Positions 34,826-41,591 of a stretch of DNA of 41,591 nucleotides are shown here, one piece after another. The stretch spans positions 1 through 41,591 of the forward strand of contig JAEURA010000005.1 of assembly GCA_016789005.1 (NCBI GenBank). The letters are read 5' to 3'. The translations under genes were made by a program, and so were the position numbers. The DNA is from Anaerolineae bacterium. GTDB taxonomy: Bacteria > Chloroflexota > Anaerolineae > Aggregatilineales > Phototrophicaceae. How positions within the stretch are numbered: the stretch's first letter is position 1; each line of letters opens with the position of its first letter. The notes under the pieces are model-generated. The model had not been told where the DNA came from. It ran no database searches and saw only the letters and a list, made by a program, of their open reading frames with translations.

Positions 34826-35758
34826 CTACCAGGATGTCAGCACGTTGGCGCTGCCGCTGTCCTGACCGCTCAGCCCTCGGCGGCGGTCTTCGGCTGCCAG
34901 CTCGGTGATCTCGCGAATATCCGAAAACTGATGGGTGCGGGTCGAGACCGCGCCGACGGAGAGCGTCATCAGATCGACCTGCTTCTCTCCGTACAGGCTG
35001 TCCGGCACGAGGATATAGCCGCGTTCGCGGTCGATGAAGGAGTAATGCTGCTTCACCTTGTCGTTGAAGCGCTCGGCGAGGTTCTGCCGCAGCGGCTCCG
35101 GGTCGTCGACATGGGTGATGATGATGAAATTGTCGCGTCCAGGATGCCCGGCGTAATCGTCGGGCGTGCCAAATTCGTCGATGATCTCGCCGATCTGCAC
35201 CGCCACGAAGCGGATCACCTCGTCGCCGGCGACGAAGCCGTAGACATCGGTGAAGGCATCGAACTGATTGATCTTGATGTCGAAATAGGTCCACTGGCGA
35301 TTTTCGTGCATCAGCGCCCGCAGGTGGTCCTCGATCAGCCGACCGGTCGGCAGGTTCGACTTGGAATCGATCTGCGTCTGACGGTTGGCGGCGGTGATGG
35401 CGTTCTGCACGCGCAGCTTGAGTTCCTCGATGTCGAAGGGCTTGGTGATGTAATCGTCCGCGCCCAGTTCCAACCCCTGAATGCGGTCGCTGCGCTCATC
35501 GCGCTGCGTCAGGAAGATGATCGGGATATGGCTGGTGCGGGTGGTGGTGCGCAGTTCACGGCACACGTCATAGCCGTTCATATCCGGCAGCATGATATCG
35601 AGGACGATCAGATTGGGGAGCTGTTTGCGGGTGGTGGACAGCGCCTCACCGCCGCGCGCGGCAACCTGTACCTCATAACCCTGTCCGCTGAAGTAAATCT
35701 TCAGCATGTTCGAGATGTCGAAGTCGTCTTCGACAACCAGGATTCGCCCTTTGCTCAT
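34826..35758 (-). CDS. Response regulator with degenerate GGDEF domain
   Basis: 310 aa. An intact receiver (D11/D12 pocket, D54 in IVLDIMLPD, T84, K106 in YITKPFD) is joined to a GGDEF-like domain (about residues 131-300). The substrate-side helix is recognisable (YFDIKINQFDAFTDVYGF), but the signature loop is GRDNF (207-211) in place of GGDEF. Catalytic diguanylate cyclase activity is therefore improbable; nucleotide binding or dimerisation may remain. AGAGGA lies 6 nt before the ATG. It is the first gene of the operon that continues with the giant kinase, a single receiver and the Ser-less hydrolase. Confidence 0.92.
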   Translation of the reverse strand: MSKGRILVVEDDFDISNMLKIYFSGQGYEVQVAARGGEALSTTRKQLPNLIVLDIMLPDMNGYDVCRELRTTTRTSHIPIIFLTQRDERSDRIQGLELGADDYITKPFDIEELKLRVQNAITAANRQTQIDSKSNLPTGRLIEDHLRALMHENRQWTYFDIKINQFDAFTDVYGFVAGDEVIRFVAVQIGEIIDEFGTPDDYAGHPGRDNFIIITHVDDPEPLRQNLAERFNDKVKQHYSFIDRERGYILVPDSLYGEKQVDLMTLSVGAVSTRTHQFSDIREITELAAEDRRRGLSGQDSGSANVLTSW

Positions 35759-35824
35759 GAAAGTCCTCTTTTTGCCCCCGCTGCGGGGCTTCCTCTACAG
35801 GTTGGTGAAGACTGCCTTATGCCA

Positions 35825-35866
35825 GATCATCGCGCACCGTTGTGTAACTATAATATAACGATGATC
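35825..35866. promoter_or_regulatory. Inverted repeat around AT-rich promoter region of the signalling operon
   Basis: GATCATCG (35825-35832) and CGATGATC (35859-35866) form perfect 8-bp arms around an AT-rich core holding overlapping -10-like hexamers on the minus strand (TATATT, TATAGT). No clear -35 was found. It lies about 70-110 nt before the first gene of the operon and is the most likely promoter/operator zone of the 154-base gap. Confidence 0.4.
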
Positions 35867-35912
35867 GGTCTTGCGCGCCAGAAGGTTTGAAACGCCCAGC
35901 CGCCGTGCCCGA

Positions 35913-36641
35913 TCAGGGCAGAACGCGAGTCGTCAGCAGGCGATTCGCCGCCTGCCAGAAGCGGAACCCCTCGGCGTAGCGCCGCTCCACCGCCAGCCCG
36001 CGAAACGCGCTGACCGCCTCGACATACTGGTGAAACATATTCTGTTCCGGCGGCGGCAGCGGCGCCTGTGGATCGTAAGGCAGGGTTGGCGGTTGAAGCT
36101 GGCTGTGGTGACAGTCGAGCATCGCCAGCTTTTGATCCCATACCTCGGTGACATCGACGTATTCTTCGGGAAGGAAGCCGATTCCCCGTTCCGCCTCCAT
36201 GAAGGCGACAGGCATGATCGCCCGGTGCGGCGGCAGCGCCGAAGGGTAATTTGCCGTGCGGGCGACCTGGGCGGCATCCATGACCAACCGACTGGTCGCT
36301 TTGTGGTCCGGGTGATAATCTTCCGGCGGGTGGGTGATGACCAGATCGGGCTGGCACTCGCGGATCAGCTCGACGAAGCGGTGGCGGGTCGGCTCGTCGA
36401 ACCATACGCCGCCGTCGGGGATGCCCAACCAGATCGGCTCCGCGCCGATGACCGCCGCCGACCGCCGCGCCTCTTCCCGGCGGATGGCGATCACCTGCTC
36501 TAGTTCGCCCTTGGGGCGTCCGCGTCCGTCGGTGACGACACACATGAACACCCGGTCGCCGCGCTGACGGCAGCGCGCCAGCGTCCCGCCGCAGAACAGT
36601 TCCAGGTCATCGCCATGCGCGCCAACTGCCAATACGTTCAC
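35913..36641 (-). CDS. PIG-L/LmbE-family deacetylase
   Basis: 242-aa zinc-dependent N-acetylglucosaminyl deacetylase-like protein. The N-terminal metal motif is AHGDDLE (normally AHPDDxE; Pro is replaced by Gly), followed by CGGTLARCRQRGD. The second metal motif is HPDH in PPEDYHPDHKATSRLV. These supply the two His and one Asp zinc ligands, with a further Asp as base, so activity is expected. The substrate could be a GlcNAc lipid, a thiol precursor or a sugar on a metabolite. The start is a GTG with a strong AAGGAG 6 nt upstream. It is a single-gene unit with its own promoter candidate and the same strand as its neighbours. Confidence 0.92.
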   Translation of the reverse strand: MNVLAVGAHGDDLELFCGGTLARCRQRGDRVFMCVVTDGRGRPKGELEQVIAIRREEARRSAAVIGAEPIWLGIPDGGVWFDEPTRHRFVELIRECQPDLVITHPPEDYHPDHKATSRLVMDAAQVARTANYPSALPPHRAIMPVAFMEAERGIGFLPEEYVDVTEVWDQKLAMLDCHHSQLQPPTLPYDPQAPLPPPEQNMFHQYVEAVSAFRGLAVERRYAEGFRFWQAANRLLTTRVLP

Positions 36642-36668
36642 GAAATGCTCCTTATCATCAGGGCAGGA

Positions 36669-36698
36669 TTAGTACCACAACCGCCGATCGGGGTTCAA
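36669..36698 (-). promoter_or_regulatory. Promoter candidate of the PIG-L gene
   Basis: TTGAAC (36693-36698), 18 bp and TACTAA (36669-36674) on the minus strand, 28 nt before the GTG start. An alternative, TTGTGG-17-TGATAA, would place the transcript start almost at the ribosome-binding site. Confidence 0.4.
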
Positions 36699-36800
36699 GC
36701 CCTCATCCCCCGTCCGCTTCTCCCTGAGGGAGAAGCAGAGAATGCCTGCGAGACCGTCTTTCTTCCCTCTCCCTGAGGGAGAGGGATTGAGGGTGAGGGC
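36699..36800. repeat. REP-like double hairpin block
   Basis: Outer arms GCCCTCA (36699-36705) and TGAGGGC (36794-36800) enclose two perfect 21-bp palindromes, 36716-36736 (arms GCTTCTCCC) and 36765-36785 (arms CCCTCTCCC), both with a TGA loop. The two share the core CTCCCTGAGGGAGA. No coding potential. It probably belongs to a dispersed CCCTCTCCC-type repeat family. Confidence 0.6.
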
Positions 36801-36817
36801 AAAGTGCGGCTGTAGTC

Positions 36818-36949
36818 CTAGAGCGTGTCTGCAAACCCGGTTTTCACACAACCTCACCCCAACCTCACCCCCTGCCCCTCTCCCATTGGAGAGGGGCGGT
36901 TGAGCGCAGCGAAACGGGGTGAGGTGAGCCGTTTGCAGACAGACCCTAG
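36818..36949. mobile_element. Second MITE-like element, about 132 bp
   Basis: Terminal inverted repeats contain a perfect 11-bp block, TGTCTGCAAAC (36826-36836) against GTTTGCAGACA (36931-36941), inside longer imperfect arms, and CTAG at both ends (36818-36821 and 36946-36949) may be the target duplication. The core has ACCTCACCCC/GGGGTGAGGT arms and the hairpin CCCCTCTCC-CATT-GGAGAGGGG, very like the core of the element at 15936-16070 although the ends differ. Outer GTAGT/ACTAC extends the symmetry, so the true ends are uncertain. It follows the importer operon and may end its transcript. Confidence 0.6.
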
Positions 36950-36979
36950 CACTACTCCATCAGGTCCGCCGGCGCGTCC

Positions 36980-37861
36980 TCAGCGCGAACGCACATCCAG
37001 CGCGTCGCGCAGACCATCCCCCAGCAAATTGAAACCCAGCACCGTGATCAGAATCGCCAGACCAGGGTAGAACGGCATCCACCACGCCGAGCGGATGAAG
37101 GCGCGGCTTTCGGTGAGCATCTTGCCCCAGCTGGGGGTCGCCTGCTGGGCGCTGCCCAAACCGAGGAAGCTCAGCGCGGCTTCCGCCAGGAGCGCGCCGC
37201 CCAACCCCAGGGTGGTGTAGACGATCACCGGGGCGATGATGTTGGGCAGGATGTGGCGGACCATCAGGACCAGGCTGCCCGCCCCCAGTCCGCGCGCCGC
37301 CACCACGTATTCCATCTCTTTGGCGGCGAGCACCTGCCCCCGCACGATGCGCGCCGTCACCGTCCAGTTGACCAGCCCCAGCGCCAGGATGATGTTGACC
37401 TCGCTCGGTCCCAGGACGCCGAGCAGCGCGATGGCGAGGATGAGCAGCGGAAACGCCATGATCACATCGACCATGCGCATGAGCAGCACATCGAACCATC
37501 CGCCGAAGAAACCGGCGGTCATGCCCACGCCGACGCCGATGATCAGGGCGATGGACTGCGCCGCCAGGGCGATCTTGAGCGAGATCTGCCCGCCATACAG
37601 GATGCGGGTGAAGATGTCGCGCCCGACAGCGTCGGTTCCGAAGAGATGTTCCTGTGACGGCGGCTTGACGTAATCATTCGCCAGATCGCCCAGGACCGGG
37701 TCATAGGGCGCGATGAACGGCGCGGCGAGGGCGGTCAGCAGCATGAAGGCGACGATCAGCAAACCGATCACGCTCGCCGCGCTGCGCAGCAGACGGCGCA
37801 GCGCCATCCGGGTTGGGTCGTCGGGGCGAACCGCGCCCTGCAGGCGGAGAGTCTTGTTCAT
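36980..37861 (-). CDS. Peptide/oligosaccharide ABC importer permease, DppC type
   Basis: 293-aa inner-membrane permease. An N-terminal cytoplasmic tail of about 30 residues and a first helix are followed by the OppC-N signature region (HLFGTDAVGRDIFTRILYGG), five further helices, and the EAA-type loop that contacts the ATPase (VVAARGLGAGSLVLMVRHIL). The ATG at 37861 overlaps the TGA of the upstream permease by four bases (ATGA), so translation is coupled; a longer in-frame start at 38077 would overlap that gene by 220 nt and is rejected. No ATPase gene follows: the operon ends at the repeat block, so ATP-binding subunits must come from elsewhere. Confidence 0.93.
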   Translation of the reverse strand: MNKTLRLQGAVRPDDPTRMALRRLLRSAASVIGLLIVAFMLLTALAAPFIAPYDPVLGDLANDYVKPPSQEHLFGTDAVGRDIFTRILYGGQISLKIALAAQSIALIIGVGVGMTAGFFGGWFDVLLMRMVDVIMAFPLLILAIALLGVLGPSEVNIILALGLVNWTVTARIVRGQVLAAKEMEYVVAARGLGAGSLVLMVRHILPNIIAPVIVYTTLGLGGALLAEAALSFLGLGSAQQATPSWGKMLTESRAFIRSAWWMPFYPGLAILITVLGFNLLGDGLRDALDVRSR

Positions 37862-38778
37862 GTGAAGCGAATCCTGGGATCGATGAGCGGGTAGAGCAGA
37901 TCGACGATCAGGTTCATCAGCGCATAGATCAGCGCGAAGGTCAGCACCAACCCCTGCACGCTTGGATAGTCGCGGGCGCTGATCGAATCGACCAGCAGCC
38001 GCCCCATGCCGGGATAGCTGAAGATCACTTCGACCAGCAGCGTCCCGCTGAGCAGCCCCGCCAGCCCGGTCCCCCACACCGTCACGATGGGCAGCAGGGC
38101 GTTGCTCAGGATGTGGCGGATCGTCACGCGCCGGGGGTGCAGTCCCTTGCTGTGCGCTGTACGCACGTAGTCCTGGCTCAGCACTTCCAGCAGGCTGGAG
38201 CGGGTGATGCGCATCAGCACCGCCAGCATGCCGAAACTGGCGGCGACGGCGGGCAGGATCAGGTGTTCGTCATAGCCCGCCCCGCTGACCGGCAGCAGTC
38301 TGAGCTGCAGCCCAAACAGGATTTGCAGCTGCAAGCCCAGCCAGAAAACCGGGATCGAGACGCCGATCAGGGCGACCAGACGCAGCAGGCTGTCCCAGAT
38401 CGTATGGTGTTTGAGCGCCGCCACGACGCCGAGCGGTACACCGACCCCGACGGCGATCAGCATGGCGCTGACCGCCAGCGCCGCCGTCTGCGGCAGCGCC
38501 GTCGCGATCATGTCACTGACCGAGCGGTTGGTGATGAAGCTGCGCCCCAGGTCGCCGCGCAGCAGGTCGGTGAAGAAGATCCAGAACTGGGTCGTCAGCG
38601 GCTCGTCGATGCCCAGACGGGCGCGCGTGGCGGCGAGGCTCGCCGCGTCGCCGCGATCCCCTTCGAGAAACTGCGCCGGGTCGCCGGGCAGCACGCGAAT
38701 CATGACAAAGGTCAGGAGGGTGATGCCGAGCAGCGTCGGGAGGAACTGGACGAGCCGACCGATCAGATAGCGAGGCAT
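37858..38778 (-). CDS. Peptide/oligosaccharide ABC importer permease, DppB type
   Basis: 306-aa permease with six membrane helices. The N-terminus MPRYLIGRLVQFLPTLLGIT and the segment FVMIRVLPGDPAQF are hallmarks of DppB/OppB. The EAA loop reads YVRTAHSKGLHPRRVTIRHI, and the last helices end near LIVDLLYPLIDPRIRF. It forms the heterodimeric channel with the DppC-type protein. It follows the binding-protein gene by 75 nt that contain a strong hairpin, and couples to the next gene through ATGA. Confidence 0.95.
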   Translation of the reverse strand: MPRYLIGRLVQFLPTLLGITLLTFVMIRVLPGDPAQFLEGDRGDAASLAATRARLGIDEPLTTQFWIFFTDLLRGDLGRSFITNRSVSDMIATALPQTAALAVSAMLIAVGVGVPLGVVAALKHHTIWDSLLRLVALIGVSIPVFWLGLQLQILFGLQLRLLPVSGAGYDEHLILPAVAASFGMLAVLMRITRSSLLEVLSQDYVRTAHSKGLHPRRVTIRHILSNALLPIVTVWGTGLAGLLSGTLLVEVIFSYPGMGRLLVDSISARDYPSVQGLVLTFALIYALMNLIVDLLYPLIDPRIRFT

Positions 38779-38801
38779 GAGAGACGATAAGCCGGATGCG
38801 C

Positions 38802-38845
38802 AGGGCGGCGAGCGGAGGATGCTGAGAACCCCTGCTCGCCGCCCT
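38802..38845. promoter_or_regulatory. Intercistronic hairpin between binding protein and permease
   Basis: Perfect 12-bp arms AGGGCGGCGAGC (38802-38813) and GCTCGCCGCCCT (38834-38845). There is no T-run, so it is not a standard terminator. A stable hairpin after a binding-protein gene, as after malE, protects that part of the mRNA and lowers expression of the permeases; the same effect is inferred here. Confidence 0.6.
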
Positions 38846-38853
38846 TCTGCAAA

Positions 38854-40464
38854 CTACTGAAGCGCGATGAGCGCGAAGCGCATCACGCCGTTGTTGTCCA
38901 GCGGCATGCCGCCGAGACGGCTGCTGACCAGGCGCGAGGTCGCGCCGTGATAGACCGGCACGATCAGGACGTTGTCCATCGCGACCTGCTCGATCTGCTG
39001 GAAGACGGCATCACGTTCCGGTCCAAGCGGCATGGAGATGCCCTGGTTGTAGAGCGCGTCGATCTCCGCCGCGACATCGACCTCGCCATAGCCGCAGTTG
39101 ACGCGGGTGGCGGCGTTGGGCAGCAGCAGCACGACCATGTTTTCCGGATCGGGATAGTCCATCGTCCAGCGGATGCCGCCCATCTCCATCGTGCAGGCGG
39201 TGCGGTCCTGGGTGTAGACCGAGGCTTCCGTCGAATTGACGATGAAGGTGATGCCGGCTTCGGCAACAGTCGCCGCGATGGCGTTGAGCACGCGGTTTTC
39301 CGTCTCGTTCTGGTCGGTGCGGACGGTCAGTTCGATGCCATTCGGGTAGCCGGCGTCGGCGAGGAGCTGGCGCGCCGCTTCGACATCGCGGACGAACGGC
39401 GCATACTCGGCATTGTGCGCCGCCAGACCGGGCGGGAACATGTTGTACGCCGGGACGCCGTTGCCCTGCAGGACGGTGTCAATGACCAACTGCCGGTCAA
39501 TCGCCAGCGACAGCGCGCGGCGGACGCGGACATCGCCCATCTTCGGGTCTTTCAGGTTGACGCGGAAGTTGTACAGCCCCAGGGTCGGGATGGTCCGCAG
39601 CTGCGCGCTCAGCGCCGCATCTTCGCGGATGCGCGGCAGATCGGCTTCCGGCGCGAGCGAAATATCCAGGCTGCCCGCCTCGAACTCGATGACCTGGCTG
39701 GATGCTTCAGGGATGACGCGGATGTTGACCGTCTTCACCGACGGCGCGCCGTTCCAGTAGGACTCGTTGGCGGTCAGGGTGACGTGATCGTTCTGCACCC
39801 ACTCCTGCACGACGTAGGGACCGGCGCAGACCGGCGGGATCGTGCCGTCGGAGGCATCCAGCGAGCCAGAGGCGACGATGACGCCGCCCGGCAGAGTCAG
39901 ACGGGTCAGGAACGAGGTGATCGGGCGAGTCAGGGTGATCGCGACGGTCTGGTCATCGACCACCGCCACGCCGCTGATCGCGCCGGGAGGGGTCGGCGGC
40001 TCAGGGGTGGGCGTGCCTTCGCCAACGCTCGGCGCGACCGGGCGGGCTTCCGCCCAACCGGCGACGTCGCGCAGGACGAGACCGGCAGTGTAGGACGTGC
40101 CGCGATTCGGGTCGGACAGGCGGTCGAAAGAATACTTCACGTCGGCGGCGTCGAGCGCGCTGCCGTCGGAGAAGGTCACTCCGGCGCGCAGCGTGAAGGT
40201 ATAGACCAGACCGTCTTCGGAGATGGTCCAGCTTTCCGCCAGCGCCGCGACCGGAGCCAGCGTGACCGGATCGTAGTTGATCAAGCCTTCGCAGACGTTG
40301 CGCATGACCAGGAAATCATCCGTTGTGCGCGCGGCGTGCGGGTCAAGGGTGGTCGGCTGGCTTTCGACGAAGGCGACGGTCACCGCCGCATCCTGCGCCG
40401 AAACCGTGAAGACGAAAACAGGCAGCAGCAGCAGCGCCGCTGCGACGCGAAACACGATTTTCAT
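38854..40464 (-). CDS. Peptide/oligosaccharide ABC importer substrate-binding protein (SBP_bac_5)
   Basis: 536-aa exported binding protein of the DppA/OppA family. The signal peptide is MKIVFR plus a hydrophobic core ending FTVSA-Q, cleaved by signal peptidase I; there is no lipobox. Family motifs are TLDPHAARTTDDF, LAESWTISEDGLVYTFTLR, GVTFSDGSALDAADVKYSFD, and VRRALSLAIDRQLVIDTVLQ. A Pro/Thr-rich insert (GEGTPTPEPPTPPG, about residues 150-165) interrupts the first lobe. The ATG at 40464 has GGAGG 8 nt upstream; the longer open frame to 41535 crosses the promoter and the opposite gene and is rejected. It is first in its operon. With a divergent GH4 glycosidase beside it, oligosaccharides or glycosides are as likely as peptides. 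Confidence 0.95.
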   Translation of the reverse strand: MKIVFRVAAALLLLPVFVFTVSAQDAAVTVAFVESQPTTLDPHAARTTDDFLVMRNVCEGLINYDPVTLAPVAALAESWTISEDGLVYTFTLRAGVTFSDGSALDAADVKYSFDRLSDPNRGTSYTAGLVLRDVAGWAEARPVAPSVGEGTPTPEPPTPPGAISGVAVVDDQTVAITLTRPITSFLTRLTLPGGVIVASGSLDASDGTIPPVCAGPYVVQEWVQNDHVTLTANESYWNGAPSVKTVNIRVIPEASSQVIEFEAGSLDISLAPEADLPRIREDAALSAQLRTIPTLGLYNFRVNLKDPKMGDVRVRRALSLAIDRQLVIDTVLQGNGVPAYNMFPPGLAAHNAEYAPFVRDVEAARQLLADAGYPNGIELTVRTDQNETENRVLNAIAATVAEAGITFIVNSTEASVYTQDRTACTMEMGGIRWTMDYPDPENMVVLLLPNAATRVNCGYGEVDVAAEIDALYNQGISMPLGPERDAVFQQIEQVAMDNVLIVPVYHGATSRLVSSRLGGMPLDNNGVMRFALIALQ

Positions 40465-40528
40465 AGAGACATCCTCCACCACAGGTGTGAACGAACATGA
40501 AGGCGTGCTAAAGTAGTGACGCAGACTT

Positions 40529-40557
40529 ACCATACCGTACCGTAACGGTTCTCGCAA
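40529..40557 (-). promoter_or_regulatory. Promoter of the importer operon with palindromic operator
   Basis: TTGCGA (40552-40557), 17 bp and TATGGT (40529-40534) on the minus strand, about 65 nt before the binding-protein ATG. The spacer holds ACCGT-A-ACGGT (40539-40549), a perfect 11-bp inverted repeat in a position suited to a repressor. It lies in the 132-base divergent gap and could control both directions. Confidence 0.5.
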
Positions 40558-40596
40558 CAGTGCCAGCGGTATGCGGAGAAAAATGGACTTAAGATC

Positions 40597-41591
40597 ATGA
40601 AACTGACGATTATTGGCGGCGGCGGGGTGCGCACTCCGCGTCTGATTCCTTCCCTCGTCAAACGGGCAGAGCGGCTGGGCTTGAGTCAGCTCTGGTTGAT
40701 GGACAACGATCCTCGAAAGCTCGACCTCATCGGCGGTCTGTGCCGCGCGCTCGCCGACGATGCCTCGTTCGAGATGCACCTGACGACCGACGCCCGCGAA
40801 GCGGTGCGCGGCGCGCAGCACGTCATCAGCGCCATCCGTCCCGGCTTGGAAGCCGGGCGGGCGCGCGACGAGCGCATCTGCTTCGATCACGGTGTGCTGG
40901 GGCAGGAAACGACCGGCGCAGCCGGGTTTGCGATGGCGATGCGCAGCATCCCGGCGATTCTGGGCTATGCCCGGCTGATCGAGGAGGTCGGCGCGCCGGG
41001 CGCGTGGCTGTACAACTTCACCAACCCGGCGGGTCTGGTGGCGCAGGCGCTCCACGACGCCGGCGTGCAGCGGGTGGTCGGCATCTGCGACAGCGCCAAC
41101 GGCGCGCAGCACGCCGTCAGCCGCTTCCTGAATGTCCCCCTCAGGCGGGTGCATCACACCGTCTACGGGTTGAATCACCTGTCGTGGTCGCCGAGCGTTC
41201 GACTCGACGCCGAACCTGATGGAACCGGCGGCGAAGAGGTCTTCCCCGGTCTGCTCTTCGATGAACGCTTCGTCGCCACGACGCACATGAGCATGTTCGC
41301 TCCCGGCTTGCGCGAATGGCAGGCGGCATTCCTGAACGAGTACCTGCACTACTACTACCACCGCGACGAAGCGCTGGCGGCGCTGATCGGCAAGTCGGAG
41401 ACGCGCGGCGAAGAGACGATGCGCCTCACCGCCGAACTTCTGGACCGGATGCGCTTCGTGCGCGGGGACACCGACGCCAGCCTGAAAGTCTATCAGGAAG
41501 TCATGGGGCAGCGCAGCCGCACCTACATGGCGCACGCGCGCGGCGGCGCCGACCGCGTCAAGATGGAGCCAGTTGGCGAGGATGAAGAGGG
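40597..41591 (+). CDS. Glycoside hydrolase family 4 protein (6-phospho-beta-glucosidase-like), partial
   Basis: At least 331 aa, open to the right edge. GH4 enzymes cleave glycosides by an NAD+- and metal-dependent oxidation-elimination route. Visible features are the Rossmann loop IIGGGGVRTP (residues 5-14), an acidic end of strand 2 (LMDNDPRKL), VISAIRPGLEAGRARDE, YNFTNPAG (N140), the metal-ligand Cys in GICDSANG (C164) and the metal-ligand His in GLNHLSW (H194). NAD+ and Mn2+ sites therefore look complete. The C-terminal quarter is missing. The ATG lacks a close Shine-Dalgarno. It is divergent from an ABC importer, suggesting uptake followed by cleavage of glycosides, though an unphosphorylated substrate would be expected with an ABC system. 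Confidence 0.9.
   Translation, partial: MKLTIIGGGGVRTPRLIPSLVKRAERLGLSQLWLMDNDPRKLDLIGGLCRALADDASFEMHLTTDAREAVRGAQHVISAIRPGLEAGRARDERICFDHGVLGQETTGAAGFAMAMRSIPAILGYARLIEEVGAPGAWLYNFTNPAGLVAQALHDAGVQRVVGICDSANGAQHAVSRFLNVPLRRVHHTVYGLNHLSWSPSVRLDAEPDGTGGEEVFPGLLFDERFVATTHMSMFAPGLREWQAAFLNEYLHYYYHRDEALAALIGKSETRGEETMRLTAELLDRMRFVRGDTDASLKVYQEVMGQRSRTYMAHARGGADRVKMEPVGEDEE

Noticed and set aside
35765..35795. Hairpin GCCCC/GGGGC next to a T-run
   Set aside because: The T-run is on the wrong side of the stem for a terminator in either useful direction; it lies in the leader of the signalling operon and is only 5 bp long.
36642..36979. CRISPR array in the repeat-rich gap
   Set aside because: The repeats are palindromic, unequal and not separated by regular spacers; they fit REP and MITE elements.
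37862..38077. Upstream extension of the DppC-type permease
   Set aside because: It would overlap the DppB gene by more than 200 nt in another frame; the ATGA overlap gives a better start.
40465..41535. N-terminal extension of the binding-protein frame
   Set aside because: It would cross the promoter region and run antisense to the GH4 gene, and the internal ATG has both a GGAGG site and a signal peptide.

Overview
The window is 41.6 kb of GC-rich bacterial DNA, most likely from a member of the Chloroflexota (Anaerolineae-like or a relative). This is inferred from the Thr/Pro-rich linkers in secreted proteins, a lipoprotein combining SH3b and CARDB-like domains, a giant GAF-repeat histidine kinase, REP/MITE-type palindromes with CCCCTCTCC cores, and a class II diterpene cyclase paired with an Rv3378c-like enzyme. 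Such a pair is known from Mycobacterium tuberculosis and from the chloroflexote Herpetosiphon. No rRNA, tRNA or CRISPR array was seen.

Layout, left to right. (1) 1-7396, minus strand: a candidate diterpenoid locus. A class II diterpene cyclase (DVDDTA motif), an Rv3378c/kolavelool-synthase-like second enzyme and a HAD phosphatase-like protein form a tight operon behind a good promoter. Downstream on the same strand lie an ABC-2 exporter (ATPase plus two permeases) and a cytochrome P450 that survives only as its haem-binding C-terminal piece. (2) 7530-8115: a small orphan gene with its own promoter and terminator, and divergent promoters. (3) 8158-15939, plus strand: miaB, a V4R-domain protein, a lipoprotein, an 888-aa protein joining a degenerate receiver, a roadblock-like domain and a catalytically dead IS200-type HUH domain, and a membrane PAS histidine kinase. 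(4) 15936-16070: a 135-bp MITE-like element with a 9-bp target duplication that supplies the kinase's stop codon. (5) 16164-24778, plus strand: polA followed by three tandem, partly overlapping GT39-type membrane glycosyltransferase paralogues. (6) 24947-25886: divergent DUF6157 and VOC genes with interleaved promoters. (7) 25906-35758, minus strand: a four-gene signalling operon made of a response regulator with a degenerate GGDEF domain, a 2468-aa kinase with about eleven GAF modules, a single-domain response regulator, and an alpha/beta hydrolase lacking its nucleophile serine. (8) 35913-36949: a PIG-L deacetylase, then a REP block and a second MITE-like element. (9) 36980-41591: a peptide/oligosaccharide ABC importer operon (binding protein, two permeases), divergent from a GH4 glycosidase cut by the window edge.

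The locus most likely to be a little-described system is the diterpenoid operon. The cyclase would form a bicyclic diphosphate from geranylgeranyl diphosphate and the second enzyme would finish it, although that enzyme has Gly where Rv3378c has its key Asp34. The HAD protein may remove phosphate, and the ABC-2 transporter may export or protect. The second item that stands out is the domesticated HUH transposase domain built into a signalling adaptor.
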